From contig NZ_ATUZ01000015.1 of the NCBI RefSeq assembly GCF_000420465.1, positions 186,001 to 250,000 on the forward strand: DNA of 64,000 nucleotides, written 5' to 3'. Positions 29,493-37,754 of this stretch are shown here, piece after piece. The notes beneath the pieces were generated by a model. It ran no database searches, was not told the DNA's origin, and saw only the letters and a program-made list of their open reading frames with translations. Position 1 is the first letter of the stretch. Every line of letters starts with the position of its first letter. Source of the DNA: Desulfovibrio desulfuricans DSM 642. Lineage in GTDB: Bacteria; Desulfobacterota; Desulfovibrionia; Desulfovibrionales; Desulfovibrionaceae. The translations under genes were made by a program, and so were the position numbers.

Positions 29493-29539
29493 TGGGAAAA
29501 AGTGGTAACAAGTAGTAAGAAGTGGGAAAAAGTGAAAAA
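29490..29539 (+). promoter_or_regulatory. MraZ operator: five 10-bp phased direct repeats
   Basis: Five consecutive 10-nt units read AAGTGGGAAA, AAGTGGTAAC, AAGTAGTAAG, AAGTGGGAAA, AAGTGAAAAA. The TGGGN core recurs every 10 bp (29493, 29503, degenerate at 29513, 29523, degenerate at 29533). MraZ is known to bind TGGGN repeats with 5-nt spacers, i.e. this period. The array spans the -10 box, the transcript start and the GTG start, so bound MraZ would block both polymerase and ribosome access. Confidence 0.85.
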
Positions 29540-29978
29540 ACTGTTCACAAAAAGCCTTTCCCGCAGCCTGGACCCCAAGGGGCGCCTCATGCTGCCGCCG
29601 GAATACCGCGAAGGACTCTGCGCGGACGGCGGCTCTGGGACGTTTTGGCTTACTGCTTTTTACGGACGCCTGGTGGCCTATCTGCCCGCCGACTGGGACA
29701 TGGTTACAGAACAGCTTGGCAGCATCCCCATGCCCTCGCCCAGGCTTTCGCACTTCAAAACAAAGGTTATGGGCCTTGCCCAGGAACTTGAACCTGACGC
29801 CCAGGGGCGGGTGCGCATTCCGCAGGTGCTGATGCGCGAGGCTGGTTTGCACAAGGATGCAATGCTCGTGGGCATGCTGAATAAATTTGAAATCTGGGAT
29901 CAGGAACGCTTCAACGCCCTCCAGCTTGAGGATGTGTCCGACGAGCTTTCCGGGCTTGGCATAACTCTCAGTCTATAG
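29532..29978 (+). CDS. mraZ: Transcriptional regulator MraZ
   Basis: 148 residues from a GTG start. MraZ represses its own division/cell-wall operon and forms ring-shaped oligomers. Two SpoVT/AbrB-like halves are seen: S-L-D-P-K-G-R-L-M-L-P-P-E-Y-R (about 10-24) and the second copy D-A-Q-G-R-V-R-I-P-Q-V-L (about 92-103). The frame extends upstream to an ATG at 29481, but that would translate the operator repeats (K-W-E-K-V twice) and lie upstream of the predicted transcript start. Family members begin about 8 residues before S-L-D-x-K-G-R-L, which fits the GTG at 29532. Confidence 0.93.
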   Translation: MKKLFTKSLSRSLDPKGRLMLPPEYREGLCADGGSGTFWLTAFYGRLVAYLPADWDMVTEQLGSIPMPSPRLSHFKTKVMGLAQELEPDAQGRVRIPQVLMREAGLHKDAMLVGMLNKFEIWDQERFNALQLEDVSDELSGLGITLSL

Positions 29979-29986
29979 GCCGCACC

Positions 29987-30970
29987 ATGACGGAACTTTT
30001 GGATAACATTGCTGAACCCGTGCGGCACGTGCCGGTGCTTCCGGCAGAAACGCTGGAGGCTCTTTCGCCCCGGGCTGGTGGCCGCTATCTTGACGGCACC
30101 CTGGGAATGGGCGGCCATGCCTCGGCAGTGCTTGGCGCCGCCAGCGACATAGAACTGTGCGGCCTTGACCGGGACGAAGACGCCATGGCTCTTGCGCGTC
30201 AGCGCCTGGCCCCTTTTGGCGGCCGCGCCCACATTTTTCATTGCAATTACAGCAACTTTCCAGATGCGCTGGCAGAACTGGGCTGGGACAAGGTGGACGG
30301 GGCGCTGCTGGATATCGGCGTTTCTTCGCTCCAGCTTGATGAAGCCGAACGCGGTTTCAGCTTTCACGGCGATGGCCCGCTCGATATGCGTATGGATCAG
30401 AATTCCGGCCAGCCATCGGCCTGGCACTGGGTCAACCGCGAGAGTTTTGCAAAGCTCAAGGAATGCATCGCCATGCTGGGCGAAGAACCCCAGGCAGGGC
30501 GCATTGCCCGCGTGATTGTGGAATCGCGCCAGAAGGCAAGCATAGATACCACCGCAGAACTGGCGGCCCTGGTGGAAAAGGCCTATCCCGCCGCATGGCG
30601 GGCCAAGGCCCGGCGGCATCCGGCCACGCGCACCTTTCAGGCCTTGCGCATGGCCGTCAACGACGAGCTGGGCGAATTGCGGCGTTTTCTTGATAACATT
30701 CTGGCATATATGCCCATTGGCGGCAGGCTTGCCATCATAACGTTTCACTCGCTTGAAGACCGCATGGTCAAGCAGGCCATGCGCCATTGGGCAGAAGGCT
30801 GCCGCTGCCCGCGCCATGTGCCGATATGCGTGTGCCATCATCAGCCCGAAGTACGCATTCTGTTCAAAAAACCCGTGACCGCCACACCCGAAGAGCTGGC
30901 CGTCAACCCTCGCTCCAGCAGCGCCAAGCTGCGCGCTGTGGAAAAAATAGCCGAGGCGACCGGATCATGA
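29987..30970 (+). CDS. rsmH: 16S rRNA (cytosine1402-N4)-methyltransferase
   Basis: 327 residues (MraW/RsmH). Methylates C1402 in the 30S P-site. The N terminus H-V-P-V-L-P-A-E-T and SAM motif D-G-T-L-G-M-G-G-H (36-44) are diagnostic, followed by D-I-G-V-S-S-L-Q-L-D and the C-terminal I-T-F-H-S-L-E-D-R segment. It is the second gene of the cluster. The stop overlaps the ftsL start (ATGA). Confidence 0.96.
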   Translation: MTELLDNIAEPVRHVPVLPAETLEALSPRAGGRYLDGTLGMGGHASAVLGAASDIELCGLDRDEDAMALARQRLAPFGGRAHIFHCNYSNFPDALAELGWDKVDGALLDIGVSSLQLDEAERGFSFHGDGPLDMRMDQNSGQPSAWHWVNRESFAKLKECIAMLGEEPQAGRIARVIVESRQKASIDTTAELAALVEKAYPAAWRAKARRHPATRTFQALRMAVNDELGELRRFLDNILAYMPIGGRLAIITFHSLEDRMVKQAMRHWAEGCRCPRHVPICVCHHQPEVRILFKKPVTATPEELAVNPRSSSAKLRAVEKIAEATGS

Positions 30971-31272
30971 AGCGCAATACAACCATGAACCAGCAACATG
31001 GGGGCAGGGGATGGCTTCTGGCGCTGGTTCTGGGGCTTTTGAGCTGCATGGTCATGGGCCTTGTGCTCGTGTGGAGCAACATTGAGCGCATGGACACAAC
31101 CTATTTCATCAATATCCAGCAAAATACTGTTCGCGAACGGCGCGCCCTGAGGGCCAAGCTTGAGGTTGAGCGCGAACGGCTGCTTTCTCCCTATGAACTG
31201 CGGCGCAAGGCAGATGAGTTCGGTATGCGCGAACCCAAGCCCGGCCAGATTCGACGTATGGAACTACAGTAA
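30967..31272 (+). CDS. ftsL: Cell division protein FtsL
   Basis: 101 residues: a short cytoplasmic N terminus (basic and polar), one membrane segment (about 15-37, leucine/valine/methionine-rich) and a periplasmic coiled coil (about 55-85, E-R-R-A-L-R-A-K-L-E-V-E-R-E-R). FtsL forms a complex with FtsB and FtsQ that activates FtsWI. Primary sequence is poorly conserved, so the call rests on topology, size and position between rsmH and ftsI. The ATG overlaps the rsmH stop; an upstream in-frame ATG inside rsmH is rejected. Confidence 0.85.
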   Translation: MKRNTTMNQQHGGRGWLLALVLGLLSCMVMGLVLVWSNIERMDTTYFINIQQNTVRERRALRAKLEVERERLLSPYELRRKADEFGMREPKPGQIRRMELQ

Positions 31273-31363
31273 AAACTCCGGAACGCTCCAATGCCTGACC
31301 AGTCAATGCTCAGGCCCGGAAAAAGCCCGGCGTCATCACGGCGACGCCCAGTTTGGAAACGCC

Positions 31364-33505
31364 ATGTTCAAACTCAGTTCTCGCAAACGCAATGTGTCCA
31401 GCGCTGGCCCTGCACGTGCCGCCAAGCCGCAGACCACCCGCAACCTTGTCTCTTCTGGCAAGGGCACGAGTTCTCCGGCCTGGATGGGCAATGTGGACTG
31501 GGGCCGCGCCCGCATCAAGATCGTTGTATGCATGTTCTGCTTGCTGTGGGTCGGGCTGTGGGGGCGCGCATGGTATCTCCAGATGATGGAGGGGCCGCGC
31601 CTTGCAGAACGCGCGCGTCGGCAGCATACGGCTACGGAGCTGGTCACCGGACGTCGCGGCATGATCTTTGACCGTAACGGTCAGGTGCTGGCCCGCAGTG
31701 TGGAAGCCAAATCCATTTACGCGCGCCCGCAGGATATCACCGATTTTCAGGCCATGGCCAACACCCTTGGCCCCATTCTGGGCATGGAGCCGCAGAAGCT
31801 TTATGACGACCTGGCGCAGACCAAGCGCCGTTTTGTCTGGCTGAAGCGCAAGGTGGACGACTATACCGCCGAGGCCGTGCGCAAGGCCAACATTACCGGC
31901 ATAGGCCTGAGTAAGGAATATGACCGCGTTTATCCCTTCAAGCATATGGCCGGGCAGCTTCTGGGCTTTGTGGGCCTTGACGACAAGGGGCTTGAGGGCA
32001 TCGAGCGCTCGCTCGATTCGCGCCTTGGCTGCATTCCCACGCGCCAGATTGTGCAGCGCGACGCCATGGGCCGCCGCTTTTATCTGCACGAAGAAGGGCA
32101 GAGCGAGCCGGTGGGGCAGGATCTGACCCTCACCATCGACATGCAGATCCAGTTTTTTGTTGAAGAAGCCGTGGCGCGTACCGTGCGGGAATATGATGCC
32201 CGCTGGGGCGGGGCGCTGGTTGTGGATGTGGCCTCGGGCGAAATTATGGCCTGGGCGCAGTATCCTTTCTTCAATCCCAACAACTACAAGGATTTTTCGC
32301 CCCTCGTTTACCGCAACAGGCTGGCTGCCGATGCCCTGGAACCGGGTTCCACATTCAAGCCTTTTGTGATGGCCGCCGCCATTCAGGAGCGCAAGGTCAC
32401 GCCCAATACCCTTATCGACTGCGAAGGCGGCAAGTGGGTGACCAAGAACTTCACCATCCGCGACACCTCGCGGCAGGGGATATTGCCCGCTGCCAAGGTG
32501 CTGCGTTATTCGTCCAACATTGGCATGGCCAAGATCGGCCTGTCCATGGGCGCTCCCACCTTCTACAAATATATGCATGCGCTGGGCTTTGGACAGCGCA
32601 CCGGCGTACCTGTGTCTGAAAGCCGTGGCATCCTGCGCGCCCCGCGTGACTGGAGCGAAGTGGACATCATGTCCACCTCGTTTGGCCAGAGTATCTCGGT
32701 GACGGGCCTCCAGATGGCGCAGGGCTACCTGACCCTGCTTAACAATGGCGTGTACAAGCCCCTGCGCCTCACGCGCGAAGACGGGGTTGTGGATGAGGTG
32801 CGCCCCCGCATTTATTCTGAAACCGCCGTGCGCGAAGTCATGCACATGATGCGCGATGTTGTTGAAGAACATGACGGTACAGGCAAGCGCGCCCGTGTGG
32901 ACGGCATTGACGTGGGCGGCAAGACCGGTACGGCCCAGAAGGCCGACCACAGGTCGGGCACCTACGGCAGCAAGCGTCTTGCTTCGTTCGTCGGCTTTTT
33001 CCCGGCAGACAAGCCCAAGTATTTTGTGATGGTCATGGTTGATGAACCTTCGCGCAACCAGTACGGCGGTGTTGTTGCCGCGCCCGTGTTCAAGGAAGTT
33101 GCTTCCCGCATGGTCTCGTATACGGGCATGTTTAACGAAACCAAGGTGGCGGAAGCGGGTACAAAGGCAGCAACTGGCGAAAGCCCGGCGACCAAGACCC
33201 GTCAGCGCGGTCTCAAGCTTGCCTCGCTGGAAGTTCCCTATGCAACCGACGCCAGAAAGCTGGCCCCGCCGCAACAGGCCGAAGGCATGCGTTTGCCGGG
33301 GCATCTGGCAAAGGCCAGCAGCAGGGTGCCGGACGTGATGGGCAAATCTGTGCGCAATGCGGTTGAACTGTTTGCCCGCGCGGGCGTTGTGCCTGAACTC
33401 AAAGGATCCGGCAGCAGGGTGGTCAAGCAGACCCCTGCACCCGGTGTGGCCTGGCCTGAAGAAGGCAAGGACATTGAATATATTCTCTGGCTTTCCGAAC
33501 GGTAA
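31364..33505 (+). CDS. ftsI: Peptidoglycan transpeptidase FtsI (PBP3) with PASTA domain
   Basis: 713 residues. Class-B penicillin-binding protein that cross-links septal peptidoglycan. It has a basic cytoplasmic N terminus, a membrane anchor (about 51-68), a dimerisation domain, and a transpeptidase domain with S329-T-F-K332, S383-S-N385 and K520-T-G522. A C-terminal PASTA domain (about 654-713, starting R-V-P-D-V-M-G) is unusual for the Gram-negative model organisms and lengthens the protein beyond the typical 580-600. The upstream frame to 31160 overlaps ftsL and is rejected; GGAAA precedes the chosen ATG. Confidence 0.95.
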   Translation: MFKLSSRKRNVSSAGPARAAKPQTTRNLVSSGKGTSSPAWMGNVDWGRARIKIVVCMFCLLWVGLWGRAWYLQMMEGPRLAERARRQHTATELVTGRRGMIFDRNGQVLARSVEAKSIYARPQDITDFQAMANTLGPILGMEPQKLYDDLAQTKRRFVWLKRKVDDYTAEAVRKANITGIGLSKEYDRVYPFKHMAGQLLGFVGLDDKGLEGIERSLDSRLGCIPTRQIVQRDAMGRRFYLHEEGQSEPVGQDLTLTIDMQIQFFVEEAVARTVREYDARWGGALVVDVASGEIMAWAQYPFFNPNNYKDFSPLVYRNRLAADALEPGSTFKPFVMAAAIQERKVTPNTLIDCEGGKWVTKNFTIRDTSRQGILPAAKVLRYSSNIGMAKIGLSMGAPTFYKYMHALGFGQRTGVPVSESRGILRAPRDWSEVDIMSTSFGQSISVTGLQMAQGYLTLLNNGVYKPLRLTREDGVVDEVRPRIYSETAVREVMHMMRDVVEEHDGTGKRARVDGIDVGGKTGTAQKADHRSGTYGSKRLASFVGFFPADKPKYFVMVMVDEPSRNQYGGVVAAPVFKEVASRMVSYTGMFNETKVAEAGTKAATGESPATKTRQRGLKLASLEVPYATDARKLAPPQQAEGMRLPGHLAKASSRVPDVMGKSVRNAVELFARAGVVPELKGSGSRVVKQTPAPGVAWPEEGKDIEYILWLSER

Positions 33506-33586
33506 AAACGGCAGATTGCTTCCGGCTGGCGCACGCATGACGCGCGGGGTTGCGGGTTGAATTGCGCGCGCCGCCGGGACTAAATT

Positions 33587-33600
33587 GGGGCATTTGCCCC
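33587..33600 (+). repeat. Short hairpin upstream of murE
   Basis: GGGGCA-TT-TGCCCC lies 20 nt before the murE start and just ahead of its GAGG site. It has no T-run, so it would more likely influence translation or mRNA stability than termination. Confidence 0.4.
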
Positions 33601-33620
33601 GGTTATGCAGTGAGGTTGAT

Positions 33621-35075
33621 ATGGAACGGGAATTTACAGCCCTTCTTGAACAGTGCAGACGCGGCGGTATTGAAGTGCGCGTCGATTCTCGTCAGGTCAA
33701 TTCCGGCGATATCTTTGTTGCCGTGCCTGGCGTTAACGAAGACGGGGCTCGTTTTATTCCCGCCGCAGTTGCCGCAGGGGCTTCCATTGTCGTTTGCCGC
33801 CCCGGCGGAGCGGAAGAAGCCGCAGCGCTTGCTGGCGGCTGCCGCGTTGTGCATCATTCCGACCCGCGCGAGGCGCTCTGGCGTCTGGCGGAGGCCCGCT
33901 GGCGCACCAGCGAACTGCCGCTCAAGATCGTGGGCGTTACAGGCACCAACGGCAAGACCACATGCTCCTATCTGCTCGAACAGCTCTTTGCGCAGGCCGG
34001 GCACAAGCTTGGCGTCATGGGCACGGTCAGCTACCGCTGGCCCGGTCATGCGGAAGCTGCCCCCCTCACCACGCCCGATGCCCTGAGCGTGCACGCCATG
34101 CTGGCCGCCATGGCCAAGGCGGGCGTGGATGTGGCGGTGATGGAAGTGTCCTCCCACGCCATTGACCAGCAGCGCGTCTGCGGCGTTCCGTTTTCCGGCG
34201 CAGCATTTACCAATCTGACGCAGGATCATCTGGATTATCACAAGAACATGGAAAGCTACTTCCAGGTCAAGGCCCGCCTGTTCCTGGAGCTGCCCCGGCC
34301 CGACAAGGCCATGGCTGTCAACGCTGATGATCCCTGGGGCCGCCGCCTGCTGGAATTGTGCCCCACGGCGCTTTCCTTTGGTTTGCAGAAAGGCGCGCTG
34401 AACAAGCGCCACCTCTGGGGTGAGCTGCTTTCTGCCGGAACGGACGGCTGCCATATGCGCATGCACCTTGAGGGCAGCAAGTGGGAACTTCGCTCGCCTC
34501 TGGTGGGCGCGTTCAACGCCTCCAACCTGCTGGCCGTGCAGGCTGTTGCCCTTGAAATGGGCATAGAGCCTGATGCCTTCAAATCTCTTGAAAGTTTTAC
34601 GGGCGTGAGCGGGCGGCTTGAACGTGTGGAAAATCCCCAAGGATTAAATGTATTTGTAGACTATGCCCACACGCCAGACGCGCTGGAAAACGTTTTGCAG
34701 GCCCTGCGGGGGGCTGGATTCAAACGCGTTGTTACTGTATTTGGCTGCGGCGGTAATCGTGACCGCACCAAGCGCCCCCTCATGGGCGAGGCTGTTGCCC
34801 GCTGGTCTGACGTGGCAGTGCTGACCTCCGACAACCCGCGTTTTGAAGAGCCGGAAGCCATTTTGCAGGATGTTCTGCCTGGTTTGAAATCCGCCCGCGA
34901 AGTTGTGGTTGAGGTTGACCGCCGTGCAGCTACCATCAAGGCGCTGAAAATGCTCGGCAAGGACGATGCATTGCTTATTGCAGGCAAAGGCCATGAGGAT
35001 TATCAGATCATCCAGGGTGTCAAACACCACTATAGCGACCAGGAAGTAGTTAGGGAGTTTCTTCATTGCGCCTGA
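33621..35075 (+). CDS. murE: UDP-MurNAc-tripeptide synthetase (meso-DAP adding)
   Basis: 484 residues. MurE adds the third stem-peptide residue to UDP-MurNAc-L-Ala-D-Glu in the cytosol. The ATP-binding motif G-T-N-G-K-T is at 108-113. D-N-P-R (404-407) is the signature for meso-diaminopimelate rather than lysine. The ATG at 33621 with GAGG upstream is preferred over an in-frame start 12 codons earlier. The stop lies inside murF, so the two overlap by 10 nt. Confidence 0.96.
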   Translation: MEREFTALLEQCRRGGIEVRVDSRQVNSGDIFVAVPGVNEDGARFIPAAVAAGASIVVCRPGGAEEAAALAGGCRVVHHSDPREALWRLAEARWRTSELPLKIVGVTGTNGKTTCSYLLEQLFAQAGHKLGVMGTVSYRWPGHAEAAPLTTPDALSVHAMLAAMAKAGVDVAVMEVSSHAIDQQRVCGVPFSGAAFTNLTQDHLDYHKNMESYFQVKARLFLELPRPDKAMAVNADDPWGRRLLELCPTALSFGLQKGALNKRHLWGELLSAGTDGCHMRMHLEGSKWELRSPLVGAFNASNLLAVQAVALEMGIEPDAFKSLESFTGVSGRLERVENPQGLNVFVDYAHTPDALENVLQALRGAGFKRVVTVFGCGGNRDRTKRPLMGEAVARWSDVAVLTSDNPRFEEPEAILQDVLPGLKSAREVVVEVDRRAATIKALKMLGKDDALLIAGKGHEDYQIIQGVKHHYSDQEVVREFLHCA

Positions 35076-36514
35076 CTTACAATGAAATAGCGGCCCGTCT
35101 GGGCCTGAGCGCCCTTGAGAGCGACATTGCGCTGACCGCCACAGTGACGGACAGCCGTGAGGCCGCGCCCGGGGCTCTCTTTGTCTGCATCCCCGGCAGC
35201 AGGGTGGACGGGCATGACTATGTGCCTGCCGCCGTGGAGCTTGGGGCTTCTGCCGTGCTGGCCTCACGGGCGCTGCCCGATGCGGGTGTGCCAGTGCTGG
35301 TTGTGGAAAATACGGTCAAGGCCCTTGGCAGCATAGCCGCCATGTGGCGCGACAAAACAACTGCCAGGGTTGTGGGCGTTACCGGCACTGCGGGCAAGAC
35401 AACGCTCAAGGAAGTGCTGGCTCAGGTGCTTTCCGTGCGCGGCAAAACCGCCAAGAACGCCCTGAACAACAACAATCAGATCGGCATGCCCCGCGCCATG
35501 CTCGCCACTGACGGCGATGAAGATTTTTGGGTCATGGAGGCTGGCATCAGCCACGAGGGCGACATGGAAGAACTGTCGTCCGTCATGCGCCCCGACATTG
35601 GCCTTATACTTAACGTCGGCGCCGGGCATACCGAGGGTCTTGGCAGCAAGGGCGTGGCCTGGCACAAATCGCGCCTGCTCACAAATCTTGCCCCCAAGGG
35701 CATAGGCCTTGTGTGCGCCGATTATCCCGAACTTGTGCGCGAGGCGAGAGCCACCGGCGCAGAGTTGCATTTTTTCAGCGCCGCAGGCAGGGCTGTGGAT
35801 TACCGCGCTTCTTACGCTGGGCCAGCGCCCGCCCAGGCCGACGGCCGGGATAATGCCGCAACGGGCTTTGACGCGCCGGACGACAGGCGCGGTCTGTACC
35901 ACCTCTGGCTTGACGGCGCACGTTGCGACGTTACCGCTCCTTTCAGGGGAGAGTACGGCGCAGAAAATGTTATAGCCGTTGCCGCCGCCGCCCATCTGCT
36001 GGGCTTGAGCACTGCGGAAATTGCTCAGGGGCTGGCTCAGAGCGAGCTGCCCGTGCAGCGCTTCAACCAGGCGCGCGTGGGCAAGTGGCTGCTTATTGAC
36101 GATACCTATAATGCCAATCCGCTTTCCATGCGCCGCATGCTTGATGCTGCGGCAGAGCGCGCCGCTGGCAGGCTTTTTGTGCCTGTGCTCGGCGAAATGC
36201 TCGAGCTTGGGCCGCAGGCAGCGGCAGAGCATGAGGCACTTGGCAAACACCTGGCTGAACTTAAACCTGCGGCCATATTCTGGAAAGGCGGCCACGGCGA
36301 AAATATCCGCGCCGGGCTGACCTGTGGGGGCTATACAGGGCCGTGGCACGAGGTGTATGACGCTGCGGCCTTTGCTGCTGCATGGGCCGAATTGACGCAA
36401 ACTGCGTTTGCTGAGAACAAAACCGGCGGCGTGGCCTTGTTCAAGGGATCACGAGGCAACAGGCTGGAATGCCTGCTCCAGACTCTCACAGAGCCGGAGG
36501 CCGTGCGGGGCTGA
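35066..36514 (+). CDS. murF: UDP-MurNAc-tripeptide-D-alanyl-D-alanine ligase
   Basis: 482 residues. MurF attaches D-Ala-D-Ala, completing the pentapeptide. The Mur ligase ATP motif G-T-A-G-K-T-T is at 107-113, with N-N-N-Q-I-G-M-P after it as in other MurF proteins. The start is a TTG overlapping the murE end, chosen because a GGGAG site lies 9 nt upstream, no in-frame ATG is close, and the N terminus (L-T-Y-N-E-I-A-A-R-L-G) resembles family starts. A 152-nt spacer without a recognised gene separates it from mraY. Confidence 0.95.
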   Translation: MRLTYNEIAARLGLSALESDIALTATVTDSREAAPGALFVCIPGSRVDGHDYVPAAVELGASAVLASRALPDAGVPVLVVENTVKALGSIAAMWRDKTTARVVGVTGTAGKTTLKEVLAQVLSVRGKTAKNALNNNNQIGMPRAMLATDGDEDFWVMEAGISHEGDMEELSSVMRPDIGLILNVGAGHTEGLGSKGVAWHKSRLLTNLAPKGIGLVCADYPELVREARATGAELHFFSAAGRAVDYRASYAGPAPAQADGRDNAATGFDAPDDRRGLYHLWLDGARCDVTAPFRGEYGAENVIAVAAAAHLLGLSTAEIAQGLAQSELPVQRFNQARVGKWLLIDDTYNANPLSMRRMLDAAAERAAGRLFVPVLGEMLELGPQAAAEHEALGKHLAELKPAAIFWKGGHGENIRAGLTCGGYTGPWHEVYDAAAFAAAWAELTQTAFAENKTGGVALFKGSRGNRLECLLQTLTEPEAVRG

Positions 36515-36666
36515 GGGCCAAGATCAAAAACGCAGCCTGCTGGAGCGTTGCATACTTGAAACGGGCGTTGGCGGATTATTACGCTCAAGCCCAGGTTTCA
36601 GGGTTTAACTGCTTTAAAGAACGGGCATAACGGTCTGCACACGACCAAAAGAACGGATTACGCTGC

Positions 36667-37743
36667 ATGTTCTATAATCTCTTTGTCCCCCTTGCGTCCG
36701 AATGGACGGTATTCAACGTTTTTCGGTACATCAGCTTCCGCTCGTTGGCCGCGCTCATCACTGCTCTTGTGCTTTCTATTCTCATTGGTCCCCGTTTTAT
36801 CGGCTGGCTCCGCAGCCTCAAATGCGGCCAGTATATTCACGAAGACGTTGCCGCCCACGCCTGCAAGGCCGGCACCCCCACCATGGGTGGTCTGCTCATG
36901 CTGTTTGCGCTCAGCATCAGCCTGATTTTGTGGTCTGACCTGACCAATCCCTATATCTTGCAGGCTTTTCTTGTTTTTGCGGGCTTCGGGGCCGTTGGCT
37001 TCTGGGACGACATAACCAAGTTGCGTCACCACAAAAACAAGGGGATTTCCGGCAGGTCCAAGATGGCGGGGCAACTGGCTGTTGCCTGCGCGGCAATGGT
37101 GCTGCTCTATATCAATCCCGATTACAGCAGCAAGCTGACCATTCCTTTTCTGAAAGAAGTTACCTTTGATCTGGGCTGGTTTTATCTGCCCTTTGGCGTG
37201 TTTGTCATGGTGGCCTCTTCCAACGCCGTCAATCTGACGGATGGACTGGACGGTCTTGCCATCGGGCCTTCCATTGTGGCTTGCCTCGTTTTTTCCATCT
37301 TCATCTATATCACGGGCAACGCCCGCTTTGCCGGATACCTGCTGCTGCCCTACATGCCCGGCGTGGGCGAGGTCACAGTGTTTTGCGCGGCGCTTGTGGG
37401 CGCTGGTCTTGGCTTTTTGTGGTTCAACGCCTATCCGGCCCAGGTATTCATGGGCGATGTGGGTTCGCTTTCGCTCGGCGGCGTGCTGGGCTATCTGGCC
37501 CTGCTGTGCAAGCAGGAACTTGTGCTTTCAGTGGTGGGCGGCCTTTTTGTGGCCGAAACACTTTCGGTCATTCTACAGGTCGGCTACTTCCGCTGGACTG
37601 GCGGCAAACGTATTTTCCGCATGGCTCCCTTGCACCATCATTTTGAGCTCAAGGGCGTGCCTGAATCCAAGATCATCATCCGGTTCTGGATAACTTCCAT
37701 CCTGTTGGGCCTTGTGGCGCTTTCTGTTCTGAAGCTGCGCTGA
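36667..37743 (+). CDS. mraY: Phospho-MurNAc-pentapeptide transferase
   Basis: 358 residues with about ten hydrophobic segments. MraY transfers phospho-MurNAc-pentapeptide to undecaprenyl phosphate, forming lipid I at the inner membrane. Signatures: [14 protein letters not shown] (catalytic aspartates), [13 protein letters not shown] and the C-terminal M-A-P-L-H-H-H-F-E with the histidine motif. Length is standard. murD follows after 11 nt. Confidence 0.97.
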   Translation: MFYNLFVPLASEWTVFNVFRYISFRSLAALITALVLSILIGPRFIGWLRSLKCGQYIHEDVAAHACKAGTPTMGGLLMLFALSISLILWSDLTNPYILQAFLVFAGFGAVGFWDDITKLRHHKNKGISGRSKMAGQLAVACAAMVLLYINPDYSSKLTIPFLKEVTFDLGWFYLPFGVFVMVASSNAVNLTDGLDGLAIGPSIVACLVFSIFIYITGNARFAGYLLLPYMPGVGEVTVFCAALVGAGLGFLWFNAYPAQVFMGDVGSLSLGGVLGYLALLCKQELVLSVVGGLFVAETLSVILQVGYFRWTGGKRIFRMAPLHHHFELKGVPESKIIIRFWITSILLGLVALSVLKLR

Positions 37744-37754
37744 GGAGAGGGGAT

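Noticed and set aside
29490..29539. Ten-base repeats considered as a tandem-repeat or CRISPR-like array
   Set aside because: Units are too short, contiguous and phased like a protein operator; the TGGGN core and position before mraZ identify them as MraZ sites.
31310..33538. 742-residue open frame antisense to ftsI
   Set aside because: Shadow frame opposite a complete penicillin-binding protein with intact catalytic motifs.
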